From NCBI RefSeq assembly GCF_000003855.2, contig NW_003101664.1, positions 806,878 to 870,877 on the forward strand: DNA of 64,000 nucleotides. Reading direction: 5' to 3'. Of the stretch, positions 12,383 to 23,948 are shown piece after piece. Under the pieces are notes generated by a model. The model saw only the letters and a program-made list of their open reading frames with translations, ran no database searches and was not told where the DNA came from. Each line of letters starts with the position of its first letter. Within the stretch, counting starts at the first letter, position 1. The position numbers and the translations under genes were made by a program. Source of the DNA: Blastomyces gilchristii SLH14081 (taxonomy: Eukaryota > Ascomycota > Eurotiomycetes > Onygenales > Ajellomycetaceae).

Positions 12383-15238
12383 CTACTCCGGCCGATGTCG
12401 CTTTATGTCTGGCGTGGAACCCTCGACATCATTAATGCCAGAATCTATGAACGAACGCTTTGTTGATTTAGGGCTAGCACGCGCGAGCAACTCGTCCGTC
12501 TCAAGAACGGCTTTGTCTGAAGTTGTTGTGGTGAGAGATTCATCGAAATTCCCACCAATTGTGGGGCTGGCAGTAGCGTTTATTTCACCGAGCTCCGAAG
12601 TGGGCCTTTCCACTGCGTATGGCCCAGATCCGCCGGTGTAAGAAAGGGGTTCCTCAGCCGCATCGTCGAGAGGGGCAGTTGGTGAGCCAATAGCAGCTAT
12701 CGCCTCATTAGCTTCCACCATCGGACTCTTAAAGAGATCTTCATGAATCTCGAAGGAATCATGGGTTAGTTCCGGAGTTTTTGGAGCATCTCTTGTGGGA
12801 GATTTAATCACCAACCCAGGGGTGGCTTCTTCTCTGTTGGTCATCGGGACGGAATTTTCCGCGTTCTCGGTCCCGCGTACAGCTTCACCGGGTTCGAAAA
12901 TTTCACCTTCATCCAGGTTGTCGTTGTCATGGTCGGCAATAGCTTCCTCTCGCGGCATCGCATCATTTGTTCCTAAATCGATTTCAATGTGTACATCCTT
13001 ATTGGTTGTTGATTGAGCATAAATATCAGAACCATATCCATTGTCTAAAGAGACGGTATGGCTTTCCGTGTGGTCTTCTTCATGTGTAAAGTCAGCACCA
13101 CCATTTTGGTATTCTTCTTGAATATCGTCTTCCGCTTCCGCTTCCAATTGCGGCGCGTTGTTGAACTCGTATCCTTGCACATACTCTTCCGACTGTTGAT
13201 CAGTTGATTCATCCCTTGAAAGGTGTACAGTTGGTATTTTCATAGTTTGTGGTAGGGTAGGGCTTTGAGAACCCGAATCCTGGGGCTCAGTTGCGACCTC
13301 GCCGTGTTCGATTTTTAAGTTGTCCTCTATCGTTAATGTTAGCAACAAACGAAATAATCGCAATTTATGTAGTGAATGAACATCCCGCGTACCTTCGTGT
13401 ACTCGCACTTTTTCTCTTCCCCTATCCTCACCTTGGCCATGTTCTGTATCGCTGCATTCTTCAGCATTCTGCGATGATTCGATGCTACCATGGCTAGGCG
13501 TTTTGGTTGGGAAGTCGTCATGAACGACTTGGTCGTTTTCATCAGTAGGTGCACAAAACTCCGGTTCCGCCTGTGCTAGTAAATGTTGCTCTGGGGATTT
13601 GATTTCTGGGCTTCGGCTTGTCGAATCATGCCGTGGGCTCCTAGTTACGCTTTCAGACGAGATTCCTTCTTCATCAGCAGGTTCAACAAGGCGAGAGTAC
13701 GGCTCAGCCGGCGAGCCGGTGTCTTCTGTCGTTAATAATGGCTGTTCATGTACTTCTTCATCCTCCGCTTCATGTTCCACACCTTGTTCGGCTTTGTCGA
13801 TATCATAATCTTCCCATGTTAGATAAGATAATCCTTTACCCTCATTGGCAGATGCTGCAAGGCGAGCGAACTCAGCTGTGAAAGTGGGTCTTGAAGAGAG
13901 CGTTATATATAGAGGTTCAGGTTCGTTGATACCATCATTGGAGCAAAGATCAAGATAAACTTGAATAATTTGGACCAAAGATGTCGTGATTATGGGAACA
14001 GAGTTCTAAAAATCCGAGTTAGTATATTTTGCAAAAAGGGTAAAGAAGACAGTGATGGTCCTTACCTCAGGCAAATGCAATCCAAGACTTTCGATGTCCA
14101 GTATTAACTCTTCGTCCTCGCTAATATGCTCACCTAGCACTTGTCGGCACGCTCCCACAAGCTCCGCTACTGGAGCATTTGCTAGTCCTTCATCTTGTAG
14201 AAAAAAGGTTTCTGTCGGGTCATTTTCTCCAGGCGGGAACAACGATATTTCGCTATCCTGGTACAGTACTTTTACTGGGTGTAGACTGCTGCTTTTTTGG
14301 AGCTCATGTACTTCGCCCTGTGTTTCGTAGTCTTGTGCTTCAACAAAATGATAACTCTCGGTAGTATCTGATTGGTTTTCTTGGTCCAACGGCGGGAGTT
14401 TCTGTCCTCCAGATTCTGTATCTTGATGCTCAGGTTCTTGAGCTGTAGTGTTTTGAGGTTCGGGTTCTGTTTGACTGTGCCCATGTAGATCTTCTAAGTC
14501 AGGCTCAACATCTTCACCATATTTTTCGAAGTCTCCACTTAGGTGTGCGGCGTCCGCGTTCTCCATACCCTGCGAAGAATCGTTACCTTCCTCTACGGTA
14601 AACTCCTTGGGGTATTTTGGCTGAGCAATAGCAGTATCTTCACGGGTGGCAAGGTGCTCCTCAGCCACTGCTGGTGCGTTGGAAATTTCAGTTTCGACGT
14701 GATCTGATTGGGAAAGGGTTTCCGGAGCAGGGCTTTTGGCGTCCTCGGCAAGCTTCACTTCTTCTATTTCCTTTTCTTCTTCTTTTTCTTCTTCTCCTCC
14801 TTCCGCTTCTCTTTCTTCTTTCACTTCTTTCGTAGTGGGTATGTCTGTCTCTTCGATATCGCTGTCAGGGATGGGGGCATCAATGTCTTCTTCGTAGTCG
14901 TCTTCCATCTCTGCCTCGTAATCCATCGGATTATTATAAGCAGAATCTTCATCGAGTTGATAGTAACTTTGCTGGTATTGATCATATCCTGAAGCCAATA
15001 TATCTTCGTCTATATATTCGCCATCTGCCATATCTGCGTCGTACGTGATATTTGCATCAGCAGTGGGGTGGTCTGAAGCTGTGGCGGAAGCGTCATCCAC
15101 AAGTACATCATCATCTTGCTCAGGAACGCACTCCTGGGCAAGGTCAAGGTCGATTTCGATATCATCGATATTCCCGGGATGCCTATGGCCTGCGTCTGAG
15201 GCCACCTCCATGTTGTCATCGACCACAGTGGGCTCCAT
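12383..15238 (-). CDS. Large acidic fungal protein of unknown function
   Basis: Three exons (15238-14066, 14005-13393, 13326-12383) encode 909 aa. The first intron (60 nt) joins LHLPE to NSVPIITTS. The second (66 nt, GTACGC donor) is stop-free and a multiple of three, so a read-through product would add 22 residues. The protein is extremely Glu/Asp-rich, with E/K runs near residues 135-160. One ordered-looking block (about 310-450) spans the first junction and has hydrophobic helices (LVGACRQVLGEHISEDEELI, then LVQIIQVYLDLCSND) followed by a GKGLSYLTWEDYDID segment. The C-terminus is basic (KRHRPE). I recognise no catalytic motif. A nuclear or chromatin-associated role would fit the composition but is a guess. 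It shares a divergent promoter with delta-COP. Confidence 0.8.
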
Positions 15239-15789
15239 GGTTCGCGGTAAAGTTATTGCTGCTTTCTTTTGTTAGGTCACAGGCTGGGCATCGTGACTCG
15301 CAGGTTTATTCTTCCACTTGTCTAAGGTCACAAAAAATACGGGGGACGGAGAGCTTGCAGGGAGTCATTTGTTGGTTTGGAGATGCGCAGAGGGGAGGGG
15401 TTTTAGAGTGAGCAGTCCAATGAAACGAGAGCAGATTCCGTTCAAAAAGCCGTTAGCTGATAATAAGGACGGACTGAGAAATATATCGTCGGTTACTGAA
15501 GCCCAACACGAGGTTGTTGTTGTTGTTGAGTGCTACTATGGATGGAAGTGGAGAGAAGAGCTGAAGTTTGGGTTGGCGTTTGACTTCTTCCCTCTCGTAA
15601 GCGAGACACAAGAGCCGCGTGGTGCACGGACCACCTAGCCTTCCATCATACCAGCGTTAAGAAGACAACAATCCTTTTGGAGCCGGCTCATACCACGACG
15701 CACCGTCCCTATCCACCACTATTACTAGTAGAATACTTTCCCACTTCATCTCGTCCGTTTGCACTTATATATATATATGCCTTGAGAAG
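15239..15789. promoter_or_regulatory. Divergent promoter of the acidic-protein gene and RET2
   Basis: Only 551 bp separate the start codons of the minus-strand acidic-protein gene and the plus-strand delta-COP gene, so both 5' leaders and promoters must lie here. It contains a GTT triplet run near 15513-15527 and an AT run (TATATATATATAT) at about 15765-15777, just before the RET2 ATG. No specific factor site is identified. Confidence 0.6.
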
Positions 15790-17533
15790 ATGGTAGGTTT
15801 GATTGACAGATGGCGAAACAGTTATCCCTTCACTGACTCCGAACCGCGGAAACCAGGTCGTCCTCGCAGCGTCGATATGTACCAGAGGGGGCAAAGCGGT
15901 GCTCTCACGCCAGTTCCGTGAAATTGCCCGCTCCCGGATAGAAGCGCTATTGGCATCATTCCCAAAGCTCGCAGACTCCGGCACGCAGCACACCATCGTC
16001 GAGCAAGATAATGTCCGATTTGTCTACCAGCCATTGGACGAGCTATACATCGTCCTTATCACAAACAAGCAGTCTAATATCCTCCAAGATATAGACAGTT
16101 TGCACATTTTCGCTCAGGTTGTCACAAGCATTTGCAAAAGTCTCGATGAGCAAGAGATATTACGGAATGCATTCGAGCTACTTAGCGCGTTCGATGAGCT
16201 TGTTACTTTGGGTTACCGGGAAAACCTCTCTTTGTCACAAATAAGGACATTCCTCGAAATGGAAAGTCATGAGGAGAGAGTGCAGGAAATAATTGAAAGG
16301 GTATGTGATAGAACTAGTGTAATAATAGTGATTTGATCACATAAATCTCTAACTCCTCCGCAGAACAAGGAACTTGAAGCAAGCGAGGAGCGAAAACGCA
16401 AGGCAAAACAATTGGAAATGCAGCGCAAAGAAGCCGCCCGCAGTGGTCGTGGCATGGTCCCGCGAGCCCCATCATACCCAGTGTATACTCAGCCGACTCG
16501 GGCAACACCTACAGAAACGTTCGACTCCTATGAGGCGGAGAAAAAGAAGACTTTTGCTAAGTAAGTTTAGACCCATAATCCTCACGCGACCAGCTCACTT
16601 TGTCTACCCCACTAACGCAGTTATAGGCCAATGGCTGTTAGGGGCAAGGGAATGCAGCTTGGAAAGAAATCTAAAGCAACAGACATCTATGAGAAAGTCC
16701 GAGGAGACCTCGGCCCTGAATCTGAGGAGACTCCGTTGGTTTCTCCCGCTACAGCACCTGGCATTTCAGATAATGTGGCCCAGTCCCGCGCCTCTCTTTC
16801 CGCAGACCGCGAGCCTATCCATGTTACTGTGGCTGAGTCCGTTTCCGCCAAACTCTCCCGTGATGGTGCAGTGAAGTCGTGGGAGATAAAGGGCGATCTT
16901 CAACTGCGTATCACGGATGACACATTTTCGAAAGTGAAACTTGCTTTGACAGCCAACCCTACACATGGGGCTGTTTTCCGTACGCATCCCAATGTTGACA
17001 GGGCCCTGTTCACAAACTCCAAAGTGATTCAACTCCGTGACACTTCGAAGAGTTTCCCTCACAACATTTCAATTGGAGTCTTGCGATGGCGTGTCACTGG
17101 CACAGACAATACAGATGTCCTTCCAGTTACATTTACAGTTTGGGTAAACAGAGGTTCTCAATCAAGCACAGTGACCGTTGAGTATGAGCTTAATGGTTCA
17201 GACCCATTGCGAGACGTCGTTGTAACAATACCCTTTGGCACTGTTGAACCCACTGTGACGAATTTTGACGCGATTTACGAAGTAACTGGAGATAGCCTAG
17301 ACTGGAACATTGGCACCATTGATGACTCAAATCCCTCAGGCAGTTTCGAGTTCGAGTCTGAAGACCCCAACAGTGATGAGAATGAATTCTTCCCCATGAC
17401 TGTCCGCTTCCAGAAAGAAACTCCATTTGTGGATGTTGATGTTCAGACAGTGTCGCTTTTGGAGATGGATGGGCAGACGGTGAATTTCTCAAAGGACTTC
17501 AAAACGATTGCGGATGGGTACGTTGTCGAATAA
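15790..17533 (+). CDS. RET2: Coatomer (COPI) delta subunit
   Basis: Four exons (15790-15792, 15857-16300, 16364-16560, 16627-17533) encode 516 aa, the normal length for fungal delta-COP. Exon 1 is just the ATG. The intron starting GTAGGT and ending CCAG, with a CTGAC branch site, joins M to VVLAASICTRGG, which is the conserved delta-COP N-terminus. Residues 1-140 form the adaptin-small-chain-like longin domain. A charged coiled linker follows (ELEASEERKRKAKQLEMQRK), then a C-terminal mu-homology domain (about 260-516). Delta-COP belongs to the COPI F-subcomplex, which coats Golgi-to-ER vesicles, and its mu-homology domain binds cargo and tether motifs. Without the micro-exon no in-frame ATG would precede the conserved start. 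Confidence 0.95.
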
Positions 17534-17577
17534 ATGAATTTGCTGATAGATATGTTGTCGAATAATTGAATTTGCTG
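17522..17577 (+). repeat. Tandem duplication across the RET2 stop codon
   Basis: A 24-nt unit at 17522-17545 recurs at 17554-17577 with one difference, a period of 32 nt. The first copy contains the last codons and the TAA stop of delta-COP. The second copy falls in the 3' UTR and repeats a GTCGAATAA string. Confidence 0.85.
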
Positions 17578-19432
17578 GCGGTTGTAATTTTCTTCCAACA
17601 CCTTTAGAATATTGATTTCTACATCTCTCTTTGTTGTTTCATGCTTTCTGCGGCGCTTTTCTATTCCGTTTATGGTTTTGTTAACTCTTCTATCTTACTT
17701 TTCAATTTAACTGGCGGGTTTCATGCACAACTTCCTCAGTTGTCCCTTGTTCTATCCTTCATTCTATGATTTGAGTTCACAAAATGGTATGGAATAGAAG
17801 GGATCTCTAGAATGGAAGACGAAATTGATTCCTTACTGAACTGGTGCTATGTGTCCTATGTACAGATTACCTGGCTTGTGGTCGATCTCGGGGCGTGCAA
17901 TTCTTATGCAGGTGGGCCATCTTGCCGCGTACTTGTGGAAGCGGTGCGGCTCCATTAAATCCTGGCACTTTTGATGTATCCCCTAGTTGTCTCGACATTG
18001 ACTTTAGGAATATTTGGATGTGTGCGAATTATTACTAGTTCCATAGGTGTTATATTCCGCTGCCATGTGCTTCCCGAGTAGTAGCGCGGCCTTTTAGTGA
18101 TTACGTAGCGTATGTTGGTAGGATTCCTTTCATGTGTGGCTATGCTGCACACTAACAGACCCAGTGTAGGGGATCTCAGCGGCATAGGGTCCTCAGGATC
18201 AGGGAGTTTTTTTTTTTTTTTTTTTTTTTTTTCCTTTCTTTCCACAGTTTGAGAGCGAACAAGCCAGAAGACCACGTGCATTAACCTCAATCCAAGGAAA
18301 GGTATGCGTTTAAATCGGGGTTAACTATGCGCAGTGCGGGTACTGTATTCCGTACATACCAGGGGGTTAGTTACTACTGGCCAAGTGCGCGAAGCACCCC
18401 TATCTTGCCTCACTGTGGTTAGGTCTTCAAGCTTGAAAAGAATCCCGAGTCAGCTCAGCATTGAATGTGCTTGGCCCGGAATCTTGGCGCGAGTGTTTGG
18501 TACTTTTCGTTAATTCTCCCTGGCCTGAGGTAAAGTGGTATGTATGCATATCGCATCATTATGGAAATTCAATCGCCTTCGCACGCTTTTATCGAAGCCC
18601 AATCCGCCCATGGTCCATAGATGAAGCTACGAACAGCTTTCCTATAACATCGTTTGCTTGCCGATGCCGAGGATGGCGCTTAGTGCGGTAGATCGAAGGT
18701 AGAAATCTAGGCGTCTTACATAAGCGGTCACCTACGTATGACGCGGCGCAGCTTGGGGCCAGGCGGGATTAGCGCCTTGTTCCTGAAACATCCACCCTGG
18801 CCTTAATAATATCAAACGTTTTCTCGTTCACGAACGCTCAGGCTTTAACTCCCCCGCCGAGAAGCCACTGGCCCCTTATCTACCTTTCGTCCGCTCCTGC
18901 ACGTCACGCACTGTGCGCCAGTTTTGTTCTGTCGGGTTGCGACCTGTCTCCATCCTCCCTTCCCTCATCGACAAGACCCCTCCTCATCAACATCTTGAGC
19001 ACACTGCTGCATGGCCTCCCTCACCGTCCACCCCTCCTTAATCTTTCGTCTGATCACATCCTAACACGCACTCGTCCGGACGTCCCATCTCGCCTTTCCA
19101 TTTGGGCGGCCATCGTGCGATCCGTTTACGTTCCCTGGGGGAATCCCGCCGCTCGTTTCTGTCTATCAACACCCTTAAAACCATAGTATACTTTTTGTAT
19201 ATAAACCCCCCGTAAACCAATCGACATCCAATCGTCACAAATCCCGCAGAAAATTGCTGGCTCGATTTCTGTACGGTCTTTAGAGGGCTTGGAAGTCAAT
19301 CGATCGATATACATTTCCACATTTTCGCATCGAGCTGTGGTTCACACAGCTGTATTTGCCTGGGTTGTTTATTGGCGTTAACATTGAGGTTCTTAGAGCG
19401 GCGGGAGCGATTAGCTCCAGATATTTATCATC
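17534..19432. other. Intergenic region between RET2 and the NIPA-like gene
   Basis: No gene is supported in this 1.9 kb. It holds the RET2 3' flank, a T26 tract at 18207-18232, a near match to the TACTCCGTA motif at about 18346, and a pyrimidine-rich stretch (about 18830-19110) typical of a fungal promoter and 5' leader for the gene starting at 19433. Confidence 0.6.
18207..18232. repeat. T26 homopolymer tract
   Basis: An uninterrupted T run in the RET2 3' region. Comparable runs occur at 42215-42237 (T23), 43664-43681 (T18) and 61027-61052 (A26, inside a choline kinase intron). Confidence 0.9.
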
Positions 19433-21129
19433 ATGGTTTCAGACAAGTCAGTCTCCTATTCCCTCGCCGTGATAAGCGTCGGTTGATCGTAAGAGGGATT
19501 GCCAGGGCTAACATTCTGTTCCGTGCGTGTAGATATATCGGATTGGCACTTGCCATTGTGTCTACCATGGCTATTGGTAAGTACACATTCGTTCCAGTGG
19601 TTTTCGCCCCTGCGAGTGGTGAAACCCTGTACTCACAATTGTTGCTGTGTAGGCTGCAGTTTTGTAATCACTAAAAAGGTCCGTTATCACCAGCCTAATC
19701 TCCACCCGCACATTTGGAAGAACTAAATGCGCTCAAATTCTTCCGTTTTCGATCTGACATTATGTATTGTAGGGCCTAATGGACGCTTCTAGTAGACATG
19801 GCTTTGAGGGAGATGGGTTTTCATACTTAAAGAGTCCGATATGGTGGGGGGGGATAATAACGTGTATGCATCTTCTTTTTCACACGGTTACATCACCAAT
19901 CATCAATATCGTGCTGACGCTGGAAGAAAATTAGTGGTTCTCGGAGAAATTGCGAATTTTGCAGCATACGCCTTTGCGCCTGCGATTCTAGTGACGCCTT
20001 TGGGGGCCCTCAGCGTTCTTATAGGGTATGAAGCCCTGGTTGTGGTCCGTAGCGTTCTAGTATACTAACTTCGTTCAGTGCTGTGCTAGGGGCATATTTT
20101 CTGGGAGAGCGATTGGGAATACTTGGAAAACTGGGCTGTGCAATGTCATTACTTGGCTCCGTCATTATCGTTCTCCATGCACCACCAGATGAAGAAATCG
20201 AAACGGTGGATGAGATTTTAGAGTACGCTATTCAACCAGGTGAGTGTTTTCCGTGCCAAAACAAATTGTTCGGCGACGCTAAGTATCGACGTAGGCTTCC
20301 TTCTTTACTGTGTAGTAGTTGCCATATTTTCAACAGTTATGATATATAGGGTGGCCCCGAAATATGGGAAGAAAAACCCTCTCATCTACATCTCAATTTG
20401 CTCGACCGTCGGCTCAGTTTCTGTTATGTCTGTCAAGGCATTCGGAATCGCGCTGAAACTTACCCTAGCTGGTCACAACCAGTTCTCGCACCCATCTACG
20501 TACGCCTTTGCCATTGTTGTTGTATGCTGCATTTTGACACAGATGAACTACTTCAATAAAGCATTAAGCCAATTTTCAACCTCGATGTGAGTTTGGGAAG
20601 CTTATTCTTCCTTATTAATACACATATGCTAATTTTCCTCGGCAGTGTGAATCCTCTATATTATGTCACTTTTACGACCGCAACGCTATGTGCCTCGTTC
20701 ATTCTTTTCCACGGCTTTAACACGACTGATCCAGTCAACACTATTTCACTTCTCTGCGGCTTCCTGGTTATCTTTTCCGGGGTTTACCTCCTGAACTTAT
20801 CCAGGACTGATCCCGATGGCCTTTCACTAGCTGGAAAACGCGGCGAAGACGATGGCGTCCCCACCGATGGAATTGCATCTATTCAGACCCGCCTGTCATT
20901 GCAGAATCGAAGGAGTATGGACCGACATCGACGGAGCTCGTCGAGTCTTGATTATTACGGAGGTCCTAGTGACCGTGAAGGGCTCATGCGTTCTTATGAT
21001 GTCGAAACAGGCGCTTTCGGCCTACAAGATCTTACGGAAGAGAGTGATGACGATCATCAAGAGCACTCGACGCAGAAACGGAACGGCTCCGCGCTCCCAC
21101 CAACCTCGTCGAAGGTTCCTGAGTCATGA
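19433..21129 (+). CDS. NIPA-like magnesium transporter (DUF803 family)
   Basis: Eight exons: 19433-19446, 19533-19576, 19653-19678, 19773-19863, 19935-20025, 20079-20239, 20295-20586 and 20646-21129, encoding 400 aa. Every junction preserves frame and family sequence, for example SDK-YIGLA, IG-CSFVITKK, GIIT-LVLGEIANF and STS-IVNPLYY. The protein has about nine hydrophobic helices of the drug/metabolite-transporter fold, with the family signatures GEIANFAAYAFAPA and VTPLGALSVLIGA. A cytoplasmic tail (about 290-400) is Ser/Arg/Asp-rich. Known NIPA proteins carry Mg2+ across plasma or endosomal membranes. The 14-, 44- and 26-nt leading exons make automated gene models likely to miss the start. 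Confidence 0.93.
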
Positions 21130-23029
21130 AACAAAAAATTCCTGAGGATCATCCACGCTTTTTTCCACCCTACCTTGCTTCCTAGTTTCCCCGACGTATT
21201 CTGCCTGTTTAACCAAAACTAAAATCAAACCTACCTTTTTTTCCTCAACCTCCCTCGGGTATATAAGGTTTTTTTGCCTATGACATAATGGAAACGATCA
21301 CGAAAAATACACCTCTATTTGTGACGATCCATTTTCTCGCCCCCTCTCCCTCCTTCCCTTATCATGGTTGTACAGGCCGGAGTGGGTTCAAACAATCAAA
21401 CATCAACATCGTTCTATGATGCGGAACTATATTTCCTTTCATTTTCCCTTTTTGTTGCCAATCGGTCGAGTTTGGGGGGACATATTTGTTCATCTGGGTT
21501 AGGCTAGGGTTCGGTCAGGGCTATGTTTGTTGGGTTCAGGCTAGGTAACGAATCTCTCCCGCACTTATATCTGTCCTCATGCATTGTAGAAAGCTGGAGT
21601 ATTATGGCGTTCGTGGTTTTGATGCTGTTACTCCTTTTTTTCCTGTCTCCTTTACTTGCATTTTTGTGAGGGGGTTCTTCTACTTGACATATACGTCTTC
21701 TTTTTCTCCGTTTATTACATTTCTCTCTTGTTCCTTTCGCAGCTTCACATTATCCTTTGCTTGTGGTCCTTGTTTCGTTCTTAGTTTACGTTCTTTTTCA
21801 CGAAACGACCATCTTGGTTGGGTTGAATGTGAAAGGAAAGAAACACGGAATTACCTACCTAGGTATGAACATGGAAAATCCAAATAGGTACAATCATAAA
21901 GGAACCAAACATAAACCGGCGACGATGACGTCGCGGCCGTTATGATGGAGCCATCTTTTTCAACCTTCCTCTCCCTTGTTGCTCGAGCGCCTCTTTCAAC
22001 TTACCGCCCTTTCTCCATTGTAAATATTTCCCTTCCATCTGAGCCGATCTCTAGATCTATTATCCACCGGTATATTGTAAATAGCTGTACTATTTTTGAT
22101 TCTCGTAGTAACACTAATACTGTACATACATCCATTATATATGACCCTAATCTGTCAGATTTGACTCAAGGTCACATACTCGTTTCTTATTAGCGTTTAC
22201 TTTTGCACACACTCATATACAAATATACACGTATCCGATTTGTTAGATCTATATACAAGTAGGTTAGATCCACTCGATTTGAGACTACTGCACCAGCAAA
22301 TTATTTGATCTACCCACAAATACACATACATGCATGCACATCAAGTGGCGAGAAACATCATGTGTTATCACGTCTCTCTCAAGGTAACAGTGATGAGGTG
22401 TTTAGATCTGAATCACTCTAGATCAAGAGGGGATGAGGATGCGGAGAGAGTAAATTGAGGAAGTCATGTAATGTAGCCAATAAGTCATTGATGTTGTGGT
22501 ACAACCTCCACCATTCGGCTTTTCGTGGATCAATTTACAAATATACATATGGTACTTAAAGAGGAAGCGTAAGCAAGTTGGGGATATAAGACTTGGTAAC
22601 ATCGGAACTATAAAACTATCCTACTACCTAGGTATCTCCAAGGTCAGCAGGCGTTGATGGCGTGAGTGACGTAACTTTCATGGCCAACTAGCCCGATTGA
22701 AATCAGAGCTGCTCCTCGACAGAGATCCGATGGATGCCGGGATCCGAGCAGGTAAGTGGACGTTCTGATACCGAAATGCGGTGCTCGTTTCGCAGCTCGG
22801 AGTCAATTATTGATATGGGGTTTGAAGGGTGCATGTCCTTGCAAAGTAGCCAGCTCACGTAGAACGGTTTTATTTAAAAAGGTAAGACAGTTTTCCGAAT
22901 TACATGTGTGCCATGTCCTGCTGTGACAACGTCCCTTCACCTCCATGCTCCCTTCCTTGCTTTGGGAGCCGAAACGACAATTCATGGAGCCAATTAATCA
23001 ATCAAATTTACCACGTATCAATTTTCTTC
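21130..23029. other. Intergenic region, no gene seen
   Basis: A T/C-rich 3' flank of the transporter gene (21130-21800) is followed by AT-rich DNA with many short TATA/ACATA-type stretches (22050-22560). No domain-bearing open frame is seen. It borders the decayed hydrolase on its right. Confidence 0.6.
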
Positions 23030-23948
23030 CTAGATCGAAGTTACGTGCTGTTTGCGCGCCATATTGATCGCCCGTTTGATCATCTTCACTGTCTCAGCCA
23101 ACGCCTCCATAGAGGTGGAGCTTGGGACCTCATGGCCACCGCTATGCTTGTATGTAACCACATACGGAGACCGACGTAACTCTAGAATAATAGCGTCGAA
23201 ATTTTGTAGATACGTGTCTTCCTGGCCCTAGATAATCGCAGTTGGGACATGAACTGGGTCCTCACTCCGTGTAGTGGTGACGTAGTGAACCTCCCCTCTA
23301 AGGAGATCTTGCCATGAAAGAGGTAGCGCGCCGATAGTAACATATTGCATTTGAGAATGGGATTGATGCGTTAATTCACTGGGTCTTCCTGATATTTGTG
23401 GATGCCATAGGATGTAGCGAGCATAGCGCCTTGAGAAAAGCCTATGACGCCGTCGAAAGGGCCTTCATCTTCGATGTATTTGCCTAAATTGTCAAGGGCT
23501 TTAAGGATGATTTCTGGCGAGTTGGGATTGTAGTGAGCGAAGGTATCCTCCTTCGACGTGACGAGAGATGTGATCTCTAGAGGCTGGGTTGTTCAAATCA
23601 CACCTGCGCATATGAAGGTTTCGCTGGATTAACGCACATACGTACCTGGGGCAATTGGCCATGGCAGACATCTCTCAACAAAGTGATACTCGTGATCACC
23701 GCCTAATTCATATCGTATGGCGGCTGCATATGAAGTTGAAGAGAGATTGTCAGCTGGGCAAGGTCAAGTATGATCAAGTGATTACTTTACCTGTCTGGAT
23801 TCTGAATATCTAGACACAGCTCAAGTATTAGCAATGGCATAACGAGTCAAGAGGACGTAGAAACACATTTTTAGCTAGAATCACATCGTGGCAATGGAGC
23901 TATCGCCTGGCTATTCGTGCCAGCACCATGAAGGCACAGAAACCGCGT
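23030..23948 (-). pseudogene. Broken FSH1/LovG-like serine hydrolase
   Basis: Minus-strand fragments together match an FSH1-family alpha/beta hydrolase. They are an N-terminal RFLCLHGAGTNS segment (near 23948), an IRYELGGDHEYHFVE segment, the nucleophile elbow GPFDGVIGFSQGA (Ser codon 23434-23436), an ALPLSWQDLLRG segment, and a C-terminal SGGHEVP with the expected catalytic His (codon 23132-23134). The initiator position is ACG instead of ATG (23946-23948). Frame stops occur at 23371-23373 (TAA) and 23228-23230 (TAG), with a frame change near 23320. Plausible introns remain, such as GTAAAG...TGCAG before IRYELGG. LovG-type members release products from highly reducing PKSs, which fits the dead PKS 1.5 kb away. 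Several independent lesions argue against a sequencing slip. Confidence 0.85.

Noticed and set aside
13291..13554. Short frames opposite and within the acidic-protein gene
   Set aside because: They are shadows of the acidic gene's repetitive Glu/Asp codons and of its second intron.
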